Assembly (NCBI GenBank): GCA_031976395.1
Contig: DALYLJ010000121.1
Span: 1 to 10,103, forward strand
Length of the DNA stretch: 10,103 bases
Reading direction: 5' to 3'
Source: UBA11164 sp002420085
Lineage (GTDB): Bacteria; Pseudomonadota; Gammaproteobacteria; Xanthomonadales; Xanthomonadaceae
Shown: positions 1-7,417 of the stretch, one piece after another
How positions within the stretch are numbered: the first letter of the stretch is position 1
Layout: each line of letters begins with the position of its first letter
Program-made: the position numbers and the translations under genes
The notes under the pieces: model-generated
Database searches by the model: none
Told to the model about the DNA's origin: nothing
What the model saw: only the letters and a program-made list of their open reading frames with translations

Positions 1-2
1 CG

Positions 3-224
3 CTCGACCTCACCCCGCCCGACCCCGCCCTGGTCGAGCCACCGGCAGCGGTCAAGGCATTGATCGAGCAGCGCACGATCGAGGCCCAGAATGCGGCCGA
101 GCCGGCGGCAGATACCGATGCCGGTTCAAGTGCCGATGCCGATGCCGATGCCGATGCCGATGCCGATCCGGCCGCATCGGAAGCACCGGACGGACCAGCC
201 GACTCGGACGACAGCGGCGCCTGA
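3..224 (+). CDS. 3' end of an unidentified gene with an Ala/Asp-rich acidic tail
   Basis: An open frame enters from the left edge and stops at TGA 222-224, giving the last 73 residues of a protein whose start lies outside the window. The first part (VKALIEQRTIEAQNAAE) looks helical. From about residue 35 the tail is low-complexity and acidic, with six Ala-Asp dipeptides in a row followed by more Pro, Asp, Ser and Gly, so it is probably disordered. Codon use is GC-rich like the genes downstream, and the other frames here give only Arg/Pro/His-rich text. I do not recognise the family: there is too little folded sequence. It is followed by a hairpin (244-268) and the tRNA promoter, so it probably ends its own transcription unit. 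Confidence 0.6.
   Translation, partial: LDLTPPDPALVEPPAAVKALIEQRTIEAQNAAEPAADTDAGSSADADADADADADPAASEAPDGPADSDDSGA
132..167 (+). repeat. Hexanucleotide repeat GCCGAT x6
   Basis: Six perfect tandem copies of GCCGAT, in frame, encode (Ala-Asp)6 in the tail of the partial gene. Looser GAT-GCC codons flank it on the left. Because the unit is six bases, copy-number change would lengthen or shorten the tail without shifting the frame. Confidence 0.9.
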
Positions 225-243
225 TCGGTCGCTGCGGCGCGCC

Positions 244-268
244 CGGCAGCCATGCCTTCCGGCTGCCG
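244..268 (+). terminator. GC-rich hairpin after the partial gene
   Basis: CGGCAGCC (244-251) pairs with GGCTGCCG (261-268), an 8-bp stem with a 9-nt loop, 20 bases after the stop codon of the partial gene. There is no U tract after it, so it is either a weak intrinsic terminator or an mRNA 3'-end stabiliser. Its place between a stop codon and the next promoter is the main support. Confidence 0.4.
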
Positions 269-284
269 TAGTCGGTTCCGCGCT

Positions 285-293
285 TGCTACAAT
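285..293 (+). promoter_or_regulatory. Extended -10 promoter of the tRNA gene
   Basis: TGC-TACAAT at 285-293 is an extended -10 element (TGn followed by a near-consensus hexamer). It would start transcription near 300, about 70 bases before the mature tRNA end at 370. No convincing -35 hexamer is visible 17 bases upstream, which fits an extended -10 promoter. Inferred from sequence only. Confidence 0.45.
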
Positions 294-369
294 GGCCGAG
301 CCGGTCACGGCGGCTGGCGGTGCGCGGCATCCAGTCTTGCGCATGCATCCCGCTGGCCGGCATCGCCAC

Positions 370-446
370 GGCCCTGTAGCTCAGTTGGATAGAGCGTCCC
401 CCTCCTAAGGGGAAGGTCACAGGTTCGACTCCTGTCGGGGCCGCCA
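370..446 (+). tRNA. tRNA-Arg (anticodon CCU)
   Basis: A complete cloverleaf can be drawn. The acceptor stem is GGCCCTG (370-376) with CGGGGCC (436-442), including one G-U pair. The D arm is GCTC/GAGC (379-395). The anticodon stem is TCCCC/GGGGA (397-401 and 409-413), with loop CTCCTAA placing CCT at 404-406. The variable region is 5 nt (414-418) and the T arm is ACAGG-TTCGACT-CCTGT (419-435). The discriminator is G443 and the CCA end is encoded (444-446). CCU decodes the rare arginine codon AGG. It stands alone between an unrelated gene and an aldehyde dehydrogenase gene. Confidence 0.97.
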
Positions 447-461
447 TCACACCTTCGCTCT

Positions 462-482
462 CCGATGCCGATCCGGCATCGG
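462..482 (+). terminator. Perfect hairpin after the tRNA gene
   Basis: CCGATGCCG (462-470) and CGGCATCGG (474-482) form a perfect 9-bp stem with a 3-nt loop, 15 bases after the tRNA CCA end and just before the Shine-Dalgarno of the aldehyde dehydrogenase gene. There is no U tract. It may end or shape the tRNA transcript, or be part of a tRNA-mRNA read-through transcript. Confidence 0.45.
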
Positions 483-503
483 GCATCGCACTCAGGAGAA
501 GTC

Positions 504-2036
504 ATGTCGCACCCCATCCTCGCCGCGCTCGGACTTGGCGCGCGCGAATCCGGTTCCTACCTCGGCAACGGCGAATGGTCCAGCACCGATTCGGCCGGCA
601 CCATCGAGACCTTCGACCCCGCCTCCGGCGCCCTGCTGGCCCGGGTCGATGCCGCCTCTGAAGCCGACTACGAAACCCTCCTGGCACGCGCCAGCGCCGC
701 CTTCGAGGTCTGGCGCAGCACGCCGGCTCCGCGTCGTGGTGAGGCGATCCGGCTGTGCGCCGACGCCCTGCGCCGGCACAAGGACGCGCTCGGCTCGCTG
801 GTCTCGCTGGAGATGGGCAAGATCAAGGCCGAGGGCGACGGCGAGGTCCAGGAAATGATCGACATCGGGGATTTCGCCGTCGGTCTGTCGCGCCAGCTCT
901 ACGGCCTGAGCATGCACTCCGAGCGTCCGGGCCACCGGATGTACGAGCAGTGGCATCCGCTCGGCCTGGTCGGAATCATCAGTGCCTTCAATTTCCCGGT
1001 CGCGGTCTGGGCCTGGAATGCCTTCATCGCGGCGGTCTGCGGTGACATTTCGATCTGGAAGCCGTCGCCGAAGGCACCGCTGTGCGCCATCGCCAGCATG
1101 AAGATCTGCAATCAGGCGCTGCGGGAAGGTGGTTTCCCCGATCTGTTCTTCCTGTTCAACGATGCTGGCAGCACCCTCGCCGAGCGCATGGTCGATGATC
1201 ATCGACTGCCCTTGATCAGCTTCACCGGCTCCTGCGCGGTCGGCCGCCGGGTCGGCCATCGGGTCGCACAGCGCTTTGGTCGGCCGCTGCTGGAACTGGG
1301 CGGCAACAATGCCATCATCGTCGATGAAAGCGCCGACCTGAAACTGGCCATTCCAGCGATCGTGTTCGGCGCGGTCGGCACCGCCGGCCAGCGCTGCACC
1401 AGCACCCGCCGGCTGATCGTGCATCGCTCGCTGCACGATGCCGTGGTCGATACCCTGGTCAAGGCGTATGGCCAGATCGAAGCGCGGATCGGCGATCCGA
1501 CTGATCCGAAGACCCTGATGGGCCCGCTCACCGATGCCGGCGCGGTCGAGCGCTTCCTGGCCGCACTCGCCAAGGCGCGCGCCAGCGGTGGTCAGGTTCG
1601 CACTGGCGGCACGGTACTCGATCGACCCGGCCATTTCGTGACCCCGGCGATCGTCACCGGCCTGGGCAACGACGCCGAGGTGGTGCAGACCGAGACCTTC
1701 GCGCCGATCCTGTACGTGATGCCGTTCGACACGCTCGATGAAGCGATCGCCATGCAGAACGGCGTGCCGCAGGGCCTGTCGTCGGCGATCTTCACCCAGA
1801 ACCTGAAGTCGGCCGAGCGCTTCCTGTCGGCCGCCGGTTCGGATTGCGGCATCGCCAATGTCAACATCGGCACCAGCGGCGCCGAGATCGGTGGCGCCTT
1901 CGGCGGCGAGAAGGAAACCGGCGGTGGCCGCGAATCCGGCTCGGACGCCTGGAAGGTCTACATGCGTCGGCAAACCAATACCATCAACTATTCCGACGCG
2001 CTGCCGCTGGCCCAGGGCATCCGCTTCGAGTTCTGA
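504..2036 (+). CDS. amaB: ALDH7-family aldehyde dehydrogenase (alpha-aminoadipic semialdehyde / piperideine-6-carboxylate dehydrogenase type)
   Basis: A 510-residue soluble NAD-dependent aldehyde dehydrogenase of the antiquitin (ALDH7) family. Characterised relatives oxidise alpha-aminoadipic semialdehyde, in equilibrium with piperideine-6-carboxylate, to alpha-aminoadipate in lysine breakdown; the substrate here is inferred from the family. Visible are the oxyanion-hole Asn163 in SAFNFPVAVWAW, the cofactor-binding Lys186 in WKPSPK, the general base Glu264 in LELGGNN, and the nucleophile Cys298 in GQRCTSTRR. The C-terminal GGAFGGEKETGGGRESGSD segment is typical of ALDH7. Length matches the family. 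ATG 504 is chosen because AGGAG (494-498) lies five bases upstream; an in-frame ATG at 465 falls inside the tRNA-trailer hairpin and has no such site. It appears to be transcribed alone, with a strong hairpin after it (2045-2077). Confidence 0.93.
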   Translation: MSHPILAALGLGARESGSYLGNGEWSSTDSAGTIETFDPASGALLARVDAASEADYETLLARASAAFEVWRSTPAPRRGEAIRLCADALRRHKDALGSLVSLEMGKIKAEGDGEVQEMIDIGDFAVGLSRQLYGLSMHSERPGHRMYEQWHPLGLVGIISAFNFPVAVWAWNAFIAAVCGDISIWKPSPKAPLCAIASMKICNQALREGGFPDLFFLFNDAGSTLAERMVDDHRLPLISFTGSCAVGRRVGHRVAQRFGRPLLELGGNNAIIVDESADLKLAIPAIVFGAVGTAGQRCTSTRRLIVHRSLHDAVVDTLVKAYGQIEARIGDPTDPKTLMGPLTDAGAVERFLAALAKARASGGQVRTGGTVLDRPGHFVTPAIVTGLGNDAEVVQTETFAPILYVMPFDTLDEAIAMQNGVPQGLSSAIFTQNLKSAERFLSAAGSDCGIANVNIGTSGAEIGGAFGGEKETGGGRESGSDAWKVYMRRQTNTINYSDALPLAQGIRFEF

Positions 2037-2044
2037 GCCCAGCC

Positions 2045-2077
2045 GGACGGCGGTGTCGGCCTACCGACCCGCCGTCC
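2045..2077 (+). terminator. Long GC-rich hairpin between the aldehyde dehydrogenase gene and pyrD
   Basis: GGACGGCGG (2045-2053) pairs with CCGCCGTCC (2069-2077). Beyond one bulged T the inner GTCGG (2055-2059) pairs with CCGAC (2064-2068) around a CCTA loop, giving 14 base pairs in all. It starts 9 bases after the stop codon. No U tract follows, so Rho-independent termination is not certain. A second, bulged hairpin (GGCACACGG with CCGTGCC, 2101-2123) follows in the pyrD leader. Confidence 0.5.
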
Positions 2078-2156
2078 ACGTGGGCCGACCTGCGGGCGTC
2101 GGCACACGGTTCCGGTCCGTGCCTGCACCTGGCATGAGGCAGTGTGGCGCACCATC

Positions 2157-3191
2157 ATGTACGCCCTGGTCAAACCGCTGCTGTTCGGCCTCGATGCCGA
2201 AACCGCCCACGACGCCGGCCTGCGTGGCCTGGATCTGGCCCGTCGCTGTGGCCTGACCGGCCTGCTGGCGCAGCGCCCGAAGCCGCTGCCGACCCGCGCC
2301 TTCGGGTTGAATTTCGAGAATCCGGTCGGACTTGCCGCCGGTCTGGACAAGAACGGCGCCCATGTCGATGCCCTGTTCGCGCTCGGCTTCGGCTTCGTGG
2401 AAGTCGGCACGGTCACGCCCAGGCCACAACCCGGCAACCCGCGACCACGCCTGTTCCGCATGCATGCGCACCAGGCCATCATCAACCGGATGGGTTTCAA
2501 CAATGTCGGCATCGACGCCCTGCTCGACAACCTGGGCCGAGCCCGGCGGCGTGGACCGGTCGGCATCAACATCGGCCGCAACAAGGACACCCCGAACGAG
2601 CATGCCCTGGATGATTATCTGCACTGCATGGAGCGCGCCTACCCGGCCGCCGATTATCTGGTCGTGAACGTATCCTCGCCGAACACCCAGGGCCTGCGTG
2701 AATTGCAGGCCGAGCAACCCTTGCGGCGACTGCTGGGCGGCCTGCGCGAGGCACAGGAACGGCTGGCGGCGCGCCATGGCCGGCGTGTACCGCTGCTGGT
2801 CAAGATCGCGCCGGACCTGTCCGAACCGGAAATCGACGCAACCGCAACCGCCTGCAATGCCAGCGGCATCGACGGGGTGATCGCGACCAATACCACGATC
2901 GATCGCATCCTGGTCCGCGACCACCCACTGGCCGCCGAAGCCGGCGGACTGTCCGGAGCGCCCCTGTATGCCCGATCGACCACCGTGCTGCGCCGCCTGC
3001 GCAGCCGACTCGATGCCGGCATCGCGACCGTCGGGGTCGGCGGCATCCTCAGTGGCGCCGACGCAGCCGGAAAATTTGCGGCCGGTGCCAACCTGGTGCA
3101 GGTCTACACCGGACTGATCTATCGCGGTCCGGGACTGATCGCCGAAGCCGTGGACGCGATCCGTCGCCGTCGTGAGGCAGCCACCGGATGA
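2157..3191 (+). CDS. pyrD: Dihydroorotate dehydrogenase (quinone), class 2
   Basis: A 344-residue FMN enzyme that oxidises dihydroorotate to orotate in pyrimidine synthesis and passes electrons to membrane quinone. The class 2 N-terminal helix region (YALVKPLLFGLDAETAHD) is present, followed by GLAAGLDKNG, VEVGTVTPRPQPGNP and NRMGFNN. The active-site segment VNVSSPNTQGLR has Ser174 as catalytic base with Asn171 and Asn176, matching Ser175, Asn172 and Asn177 of the E. coli enzyme as I recall it. KIAPDLSE and IATNTT follow, and the FMN phosphate-binding GVGGI is near the C terminus. ATG 2157 is preferred because family members begin MY-L-KPLLF; the Shine-Dalgarno is poor (GAGG at 2136-2139 is far away). 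A GTG at 2142 would add five residues. Its stop overlaps the murB start (ATGA, 3188-3191), implying translational coupling. Confidence 0.96.
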   Translation: MYALVKPLLFGLDAETAHDAGLRGLDLARRCGLTGLLAQRPKPLPTRAFGLNFENPVGLAAGLDKNGAHVDALFALGFGFVEVGTVTPRPQPGNPRPRLFRMHAHQAIINRMGFNNVGIDALLDNLGRARRRGPVGINIGRNKDTPNEHALDDYLHCMERAYPAADYLVVNVSSPNTQGLRELQAEQPLRRLLGGLREAQERLAARHGRRVPLLVKIAPDLSEPEIDATATACNASGIDGVIATNTTIDRILVRDHPLAAEAGGLSGAPLYARSTTVLRRLRSRLDAGIATVGVGGILSGADAAGKFAAGANLVQVYTGLIYRGPGLIAEAVDAIRRRREAATG

Positions 3192-4243
3192 GTGCCTACA
3201 GCCTCCAGGAGAACGCCAGCCTGGCCGGCCGCACCACCTTCCGGGTTGCTGCCCGCGCGGCGGTGCTGGCCGATGTCCGGCGCCCCGAAGCGCTGCCCGA
3301 ACTGCTCGACTACCCCTGGGTCCGACGTTCGCCGCTGCTGGTGCTCGGACAGGGCAGCAATCTGCTGCTGGCGGGTGATTTCGAGGGGCTGGTGCTGTCG
3401 CTGGCCGGCCATGACATCCGGATTCTCGACGACGATGGCGACACCGCCCTGATCCGCGCCGAGGCCGGCGCCGCCTGGAACGACCTGGTCGATTGGAGCC
3501 TCGCCCGGGGTCTGGTCGGCCTGGAGAACATGGCCCTGATTCCCGGCAGTGTCGGCGCCGCACCGATCCAGAACATCGGTGCCTATGGTGCAGAAGCGGC
3601 CGACTTCATCGAGACCGTCGATGCCTTCGATCGCCTGGCCACGCAATCGGTCCGGCTGTCGTCCGCCGAATGCCGGTTCGGCTATCGCGACAGCCTGTTC
3701 AAGCGCGAGCCGGAACGCTGGATCATCACCGCGCTCGAACTGCGACTGCACCGCAACCGCCCGCTCCGTCTCGATTACGCCGGAATCCGCGAAGAACTGG
3801 CGACGATGCGGATCGACGCACCGCGCGCGGTCCACGTCGCCGAGGCCGTCGCACGGGTACGAACCCGAAAGCTGCCCAACCCGGCCCTGCTCGGCAATGC
3901 CGGCAGTTTCTTCAAGAACCCGACGGTCGGCCATGCCCAGGCCGAAGCCCTGGTCCGCGACTTTCCTGGCCTGCCGGTGTTTCCGGCCGAGACCGAGGCT
4001 GCCCGCAAACTGTCGGCGGGCTGGCTGATCGAAGCCTGCGGCTGGAAGGGCCACCGCCAGGGTGATGCCGGGGTATCCGATCGGCATGCCCTGGTGCTGG
4101 TCAATCACGGTCGAGCAACCGGGCTTGAAGTGCTCGATCTGGCGGTGCGGATCGCCGAATCGGTCCACGATCGGTTCGGTGTGCCGCTCGAACCCGAGCC
4201 ACGCATCATCGGCGCCCGATTCCCGAGCCTGGGCCGGTCATGA
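3188..4243 (+). CDS. murB: UDP-N-acetylmuramate dehydrogenase (type I)
   Basis: A 351-residue cytoplasmic FAD enzyme that reduces UDP-GlcNAc-enolpyruvate to UDP-MurNAc with NADPH, the second committed step of peptidoglycan precursor synthesis. The FAD-binding GQGSNLLLAGDFEGLVL segment is near residues 55-70, and GLENMALIPGSVGAAPIQNIGAYG is the central nucleotide-binding signature. The Tyr166-Arg167 pair in FGYRDS, the proton donor Ser240 in GNAGSFFKNP, and the Glu of LEPEPRIIG (probably Glu337) complete the catalytic set known from E. coli MurB. The length and the Tyr loop place it in type I. It starts inside the pyrD stop and ends inside the start of the next gene (ATGA at 4240-4243), so three genes form one coupled operon. 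Confidence 0.96.
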   Translation: MSAYSLQENASLAGRTTFRVAARAAVLADVRRPEALPELLDYPWVRRSPLLVLGQGSNLLLAGDFEGLVLSLAGHDIRILDDDGDTALIRAEAGAAWNDLVDWSLARGLVGLENMALIPGSVGAAPIQNIGAYGAEAADFIETVDAFDRLATQSVRLSSAECRFGYRDSLFKREPERWIITALELRLHRNRPLRLDYAGIREELATMRIDAPRAVHVAEAVARVRTRKLPNPALLGNAGSFFKNPTVGHAQAEALVRDFPGLPVFPAETEAARKLSAGWLIEACGWKGHRQGDAGVSDRHALVLVNHGRATGLEVLDLAVRIAESVHDRFGVPLEPEPRIIGARFPSLGRS

Positions 4244-5157
4244 GCGTCCAGGCCGAGCGCGATCTGCTGCGGGCCGTGACCTTGATGGTGGCCAGCGCAG
4301 TCCTGTTCGGCTCGATGGCGGTGGTGATCCGCCTGGCCTCGTCGCAGTTGCATCCGTTCGAGATCGCCTTCTTCCGCAACCTGTTCGGATTCTGCTTCGC
4401 CCTGCCCTTGCTCTGGCGCCATGGCCCCGGACTGCTGCGCACCCGCAAGCTGCCGCTGTACCTGCTGCGCTGCGCGGTCGGCGTGGTATCGATGCTGGCC
4501 GGCTTCTGGGCAATCGTCAACCTGCCGCTGGCACAGGCGGTGTCGCTGTCCTACTCGACGCCGCTGTTCGTCACCATTCTGGCCGTGCTGATGCTCGGGG
4601 AAGTGGTCCGCGCCAGACGCTGGACGGCGGTGATCGTCGGCTTCATCGGGGTGCTGGTAATCGTCCAGCCCGGTGCCGAGAGCTTCAGCTACGGCAGTCT
4701 GGTCGCCCTGTCGGCAGCAGCGTTGAGCGCGCTGGTGGCGATCTGGATCAAATTCCTGTCACGCACCGAGCATCCGGACGCAATCGTCATCTACACCAGT
4801 CTGATCTGGATTCCGATGTCCCTGCTGCCGGCACTGTTCGTATGGGAAACGCCGACCGGCTGGACCTGGCTGTGGATCATCGCCGCCGGCTTCTTCGGCA
4901 CCGCCGGACACATGTGCTGGACACGGGGATTGAAGCTCGGCGAAGCCTCCCTGCTGGCGCCGATCAGTTTCATGCAACTGCCGGTGGTGGCGATCGCCGG
5001 CTATCTGTTGTTCGACGAATCGATCGGCCTGTGGACGATCGTCGGGGCAGCCATCATCTTTTCCGCCAACCTGTACATCGCCCACCGCGAAGCACGATTG
5101 GCGCGACGCGCGGCGACCGATCCCGAGATCCATCCCGAGACCGGCCAGCCACGCTGA
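4240..5157 (+). CDS. EamA / drug-metabolite transporter (DMT) family permease
   Basis: A 305-residue inner-membrane protein with about ten hydrophobic segments, spread from residue 12 to 283. Two EamA repeats are visible: the first starts around AVLFGSMAVVIRLASSQLHPFEIAFFRN, the second around LVALSAAALSALVAIWIKFLSR. The first half ends in the usual TPLFVTILAVLMLGEVVRARRW and the second in SFMQLPVVAIAGYLLFDESIGLWTIVGAAII. The tail is short, basic and cytoplasmic. Family members export or import metabolites, and the substrate cannot be told from sequence. The start overlaps the murB stop by ATGA. Eight bases separate its stop from the convergent hoxX stop, and a short CTGAG/CTCAG inverted repeat (5154-5169) spans both stop codons and may be a weak shared terminator. 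Confidence 0.9.
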   Translation: MSVQAERDLLRAVTLMVASAVLFGSMAVVIRLASSQLHPFEIAFFRNLFGFCFALPLLWRHGPGLLRTRKLPLYLLRCAVGVVSMLAGFWAIVNLPLAQAVSLSYSTPLFVTILAVLMLGEVVRARRWTAVIVGFIGVLVIVQPGAESFSYGSLVALSAAALSALVAIWIKFLSRTEHPDAIVIYTSLIWIPMSLLPALFVWETPTGWTWLWIIAAGFFGTAGHMCWTRGLKLGEASLLAPISFMQLPVVAIAGYLLFDESIGLWTIVGAAIIFSANLYIAHREARLARRAATDPEIHPETGQPR

Positions 5158-5165
5158 GACCCGGC

Positions 5166-6896
5166 TCAGGCCGCGTGCGACTTGGGCTGCGGCAAGGTTG
5201 CCGTCGGAAACACCAGCCGCTCAGGGGTGTGCTCCGGTGGCAGCTTGCGAACGAACCGCGCGCGTGCAGTGTGATACTCCGAATCGGGCTTGAAGAACGA
5301 CTCGCCGGACCGTGCCATCTCCTCGTCACGGTATGCCGACATCGGCTTGCGCAGTTCATCCTGGCGCCGCTGCCGACGCTTGCGCGCCATTGCCGGAGCG
5401 AACGCGGGTGAGGCCACGAAGCCGCTGACCAATCGATGCACCTGGGTGTGGAAGGTGTCCTCGGGCGAATGGGTCAACAGACGATCGACCAGACCGATCC
5501 GCAATGCCTCGCGATCGAGTACCGGCAGGCAGTTTTCGGTCAGGGCCATCGCCACATCGTGACCGACCCTGCGTGGCAGCAGATAGGTCCAGTATTCCGA
5601 ACCGTACAACCCCCCCATCGAACGGTAGTGCGGATTCAGCACCACGCCGTCGCGGATGATCACCTCATCGGCCGCCAGTGCCAGGATCACACCGCCGGCA
5701 CCGGCACTGCCATGCACCGACGACACCACCCAGTGCGACTGGGTCTGGGCGATTTCCAGCACCAGATCGTTCATCGCCTGGAGATTGCGCCAGGACTCTT
5801 CGCCGGGGTTCTCCGATGCCTCGATCACGTTCAGGTGGATGCCGTTCGACCAGAACAGCCGACCACCGGCCAGGACGATCGCACGGGTCGGCCGCTCGCG
5901 AGCGGCGATGAATGCCCGGCGCAGGCGATGGCACTGCTCGGTGCTCATCGCACCGTTGTAGTACTCGAAGAACAGATAGCCGACGCCGTCGGCCTCCTCG
6001 TACCAGATTTCCTTGAAGGTCTGGTCACCGCGTCCGGGCAGGGCCGGGCCAGGATCGAGCGGGATGGCATCGGCCAGATGACCGAGTACGACCGTGGCCG
6101 GCAGCTTGAACGAATCGGCCGCCGGCACACCGGCGCGACGGAGGTGGGAAATCCACACCGCACCATCATGGGTGGCCCGACAGATGGCGCCATGGCGCTG
6201 GGCGATGACCTGGCCCGGCGCACCACGCAGCACGTCTTCCGGATGGGCACCGAACAGATACACCGGCATGCCCAGGATCTCATCCTGCACCCCCGGCTGA
6301 CCGTCGGAAGCGCGAATCTTGCGCAACACATCCTCGGCCGAATCCGTCTGCCAATCGATCCGGCGGTGCGATTGCTTCATCGGGTCGCGCCAGCGTCCAC
6401 GCACATCGGGACGGTCATAGTCGAGCGGTACCGGCGGAATCCGATCGCGAAACTTGCCGACCGCCTCGATCACGGCCTCGACCGCCAGGGCGCTGACTTC
6501 CTCCCGATAAACGCTGCGCTTGGTGGTCGGGCGCAGCGGGAAATTGCGGGTCGCCCAGATCGGCCCTGCATCCATCTCGTCATCGGCCTGGAGCACGGTG
6601 ACGCCCCATTCCGGCTCGCCATCGAGGATCGCCCAATCGATCGAACTGGGACCGCGGTCGCCCGTGATGCCAGGATGGACGATCAGGGTGGTGATCCGCT
6701 TCCAGATGACATCCGGTACGCGCTTGGTGAGCATCGGACAGATGATCAGGTCCGGCTGGAAGCCGTTGACCGCCTGGATCATCTCGTCATCATCGATGGC
6801 GAGACAGATCGAGACCTCGTTGCCGGTCCACTGCAACTCGACGTGGACGCGCTGGGTAAGGCTGTTGTACGACGAACTGATGAGAAGAATCCGCAT
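5166..6896 (-). CDS. hoxX: HoxX-like formyltransferase/enoyl-CoA hydratase fusion ([NiFe] hydrogenase CO-ligand synthesis)
   Basis: A 576-residue fusion. Residues 1 to about 170 form a formyltransferase N domain: NSLTQRVHVEL, the catalytic His74 in LIVHPGITGDRGPSSIDWAIL, and Asp109 in DDEMDAGPIW. The Asn two residues before the His in methionyl-tRNA formyltransferase is Ile72 here, which I believe is usual for HoxX. Residues about 180-270 match the formyltransferase C domain. Residues about 300-490 form a crotonase fold: RAIVLAGGRLFWSNGIHLNVIE, VHGSAGAGGVILALAADEV, and GGLYGSEYWTYLLPRRVG. HoxX of aerobic hydrogenase systems makes CO for the Ni-Fe site from formyl-tetrahydrofolate via formyl-CoA; this is family knowledge. 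ATG 6896 is chosen because GGAGG lies five bases upstream; the frame stays open to 7100 but that extension is not HoxX-like. No other hyp or hydrogenase gene is in the window. Confidence 0.88.
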   Translation of the reverse strand: MRILLISSSYNSLTQRVHVELQWTGNEVSICLAIDDDEMIQAVNGFQPDLIICPMLTKRVPDVIWKRITTLIVHPGITGDRGPSSIDWAILDGEPEWGVTVLQADDEMDAGPIWATRNFPLRPTTKRSVYREEVSALAVEAVIEAVGKFRDRIPPVPLDYDRPDVRGRWRDPMKQSHRRIDWQTDSAEDVLRKIRASDGQPGVQDEILGMPVYLFGAHPEDVLRGAPGQVIAQRHGAICRATHDGAVWISHLRRAGVPAADSFKLPATVVLGHLADAIPLDPGPALPGRGDQTFKEIWYEEADGVGYLFFEYYNGAMSTEQCHRLRRAFIAARERPTRAIVLAGGRLFWSNGIHLNVIEASENPGEESWRNLQAMNDLVLEIAQTQSHWVVSSVHGSAGAGGVILALAADEVIIRDGVVLNPHYRSMGGLYGSEYWTYLLPRRVGHDVAMALTENCLPVLDREALRIGLVDRLLTHSPEDTFHTQVHRLVSGFVASPAFAPAMARKRRQRRQDELRKPMSAYRDEEMARSGESFFKPDSEYHTARARFVRKLPPEHTPERLVFPTATLPQPKSHAA

Positions 6897-7168
6897 CGGT
6901 GCCTCCATAAAGTTCGACCAAACGAACACCGAGCCAGCCAGGCTCGCTCCTGAGTCGGCACGCACCACCATGGCCACGACCCGGATCGGATCGTGTGGCA
7001 TTCCGTGCCCACCGGGATACAGTGACAGGAATTCCTGAGGCTGGTTCAACCGCTGCTCGAAAAATTCATGCGGATTCGAGAACTGGCGCCCAATCCCCAC
7101 AAATTTTTTTCAGAGCGACGGCCAGCAGCACCGTCCTGGCAAGCAGCGTGCGCCAACGAAGCGAGTTC
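6897..7168. other. hoxX upstream region with two short inverted repeats
   Basis: No gene is supported here. Just upstream of the hoxX Shine-Dalgarno is the palindrome GTTCG-ACCAAA-CGAAC (6912-6927), and next to it CGAGCC-AGCCA-GGCTCG (6930-6946). The first has the size and position of an operator; the second looks like an mRNA hairpin. I found no convincing -35/-10 pair for hoxX. An A3T7 run at 7101-7110 is followed by GC-rich sequence without coding character. Confidence 0.4.
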
Positions 7169-7260
7169 CGAAGCAGGGTCAGGCCCGAAGCGGGGTCAGG
7201 TCTTTCATCGTTGCATCGAAGCAGGAGCGAAGCGGGGTCAGGTCTTTCATCGTTGCATCG
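7169..7260 (+). repeat. Direct repeats with core CGAAGCRGGGTCAGG
   Basis: Three copies of a 15-bp core lie at 7169-7183, 7186-7200 and 7228-7242. The last two are part of identical 33-bp copies (7186-7218 and 7228-7260) spaced 42 bp apart and ending in TTTCATCGTTGCATCG. It resembles dispersed intergenic repeats (GGGGTCAGGTCTT-type) that I remember from many proteobacteria near REP-associated transposases. That link is from memory and not shown by this window, which contains no transposase. Confidence 0.85.
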
Positions 7261-7356
7261 TCAAGGCGTGCAAGGTAACGCCGTCCATTGCCCCTCCGCT
7301 GGCGGACAGCGCGACAGGACAACATCAGGAGACAAAAGCGACGAGACAACATCAGC

Positions 7357-7388
7357 ACACCCATGGCTTCAGGGTGGAATATGGGTGT
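7357..7388. repeat. REP-like palindrome ACACCCAT...ATGGGTGT with T-rich tail
   Basis: ACACCCAT (7357-7364) and ATGGGTGT (7381-7388) form an inverted repeat around a 16-nt loop, followed by CCTGG and a T-rich tail to about 7417. The same arms occur around the assembly gap (8537-8573) and single arms near the right end (9929-10100). The T-rich tail ends directly against the outer core of the attC at 7418. It could also act as a + strand terminator. Positions 7261-7356 hold only an 11-bp direct repeat (GACAACATCAG at 7318-7328 and 7345-7355). Confidence 0.65.
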
Positions 7389-7417
7389 CCTGGATTTTGA
7401 TTTTTTGCTGGATTTTT

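Noticed and set aside
492..1973. Long - strand frame opposite the aldehyde dehydrogenase gene
   Set aside because: Shadow frame of GC-rich coding DNA. The + strand frame has a full ALDH7 active site and the - strand text has no recognisable domain.
2142..2156. GTG start for pyrD five codons upstream
   Set aside because: GAGG would be only two bases from it, and family members begin at the MY-L-KPLLF position (ATG 2157).
2061..4168. Long - strand frames opposite pyrD and murB
   Set aside because: Shadow frames. The + strand carries complete enzymes with all active-site motifs.
5436..6953. A 505-codon + strand frame opposite hoxX
   Set aside because: His/Arg-rich shadow of hoxX without any domain.
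6897..7100. N-terminal extension of hoxX to position 7100
   Set aside because: The family start matches MRILLIS at 6896, which has GGAGG at the right distance. The extension has no HoxX-like sequence.
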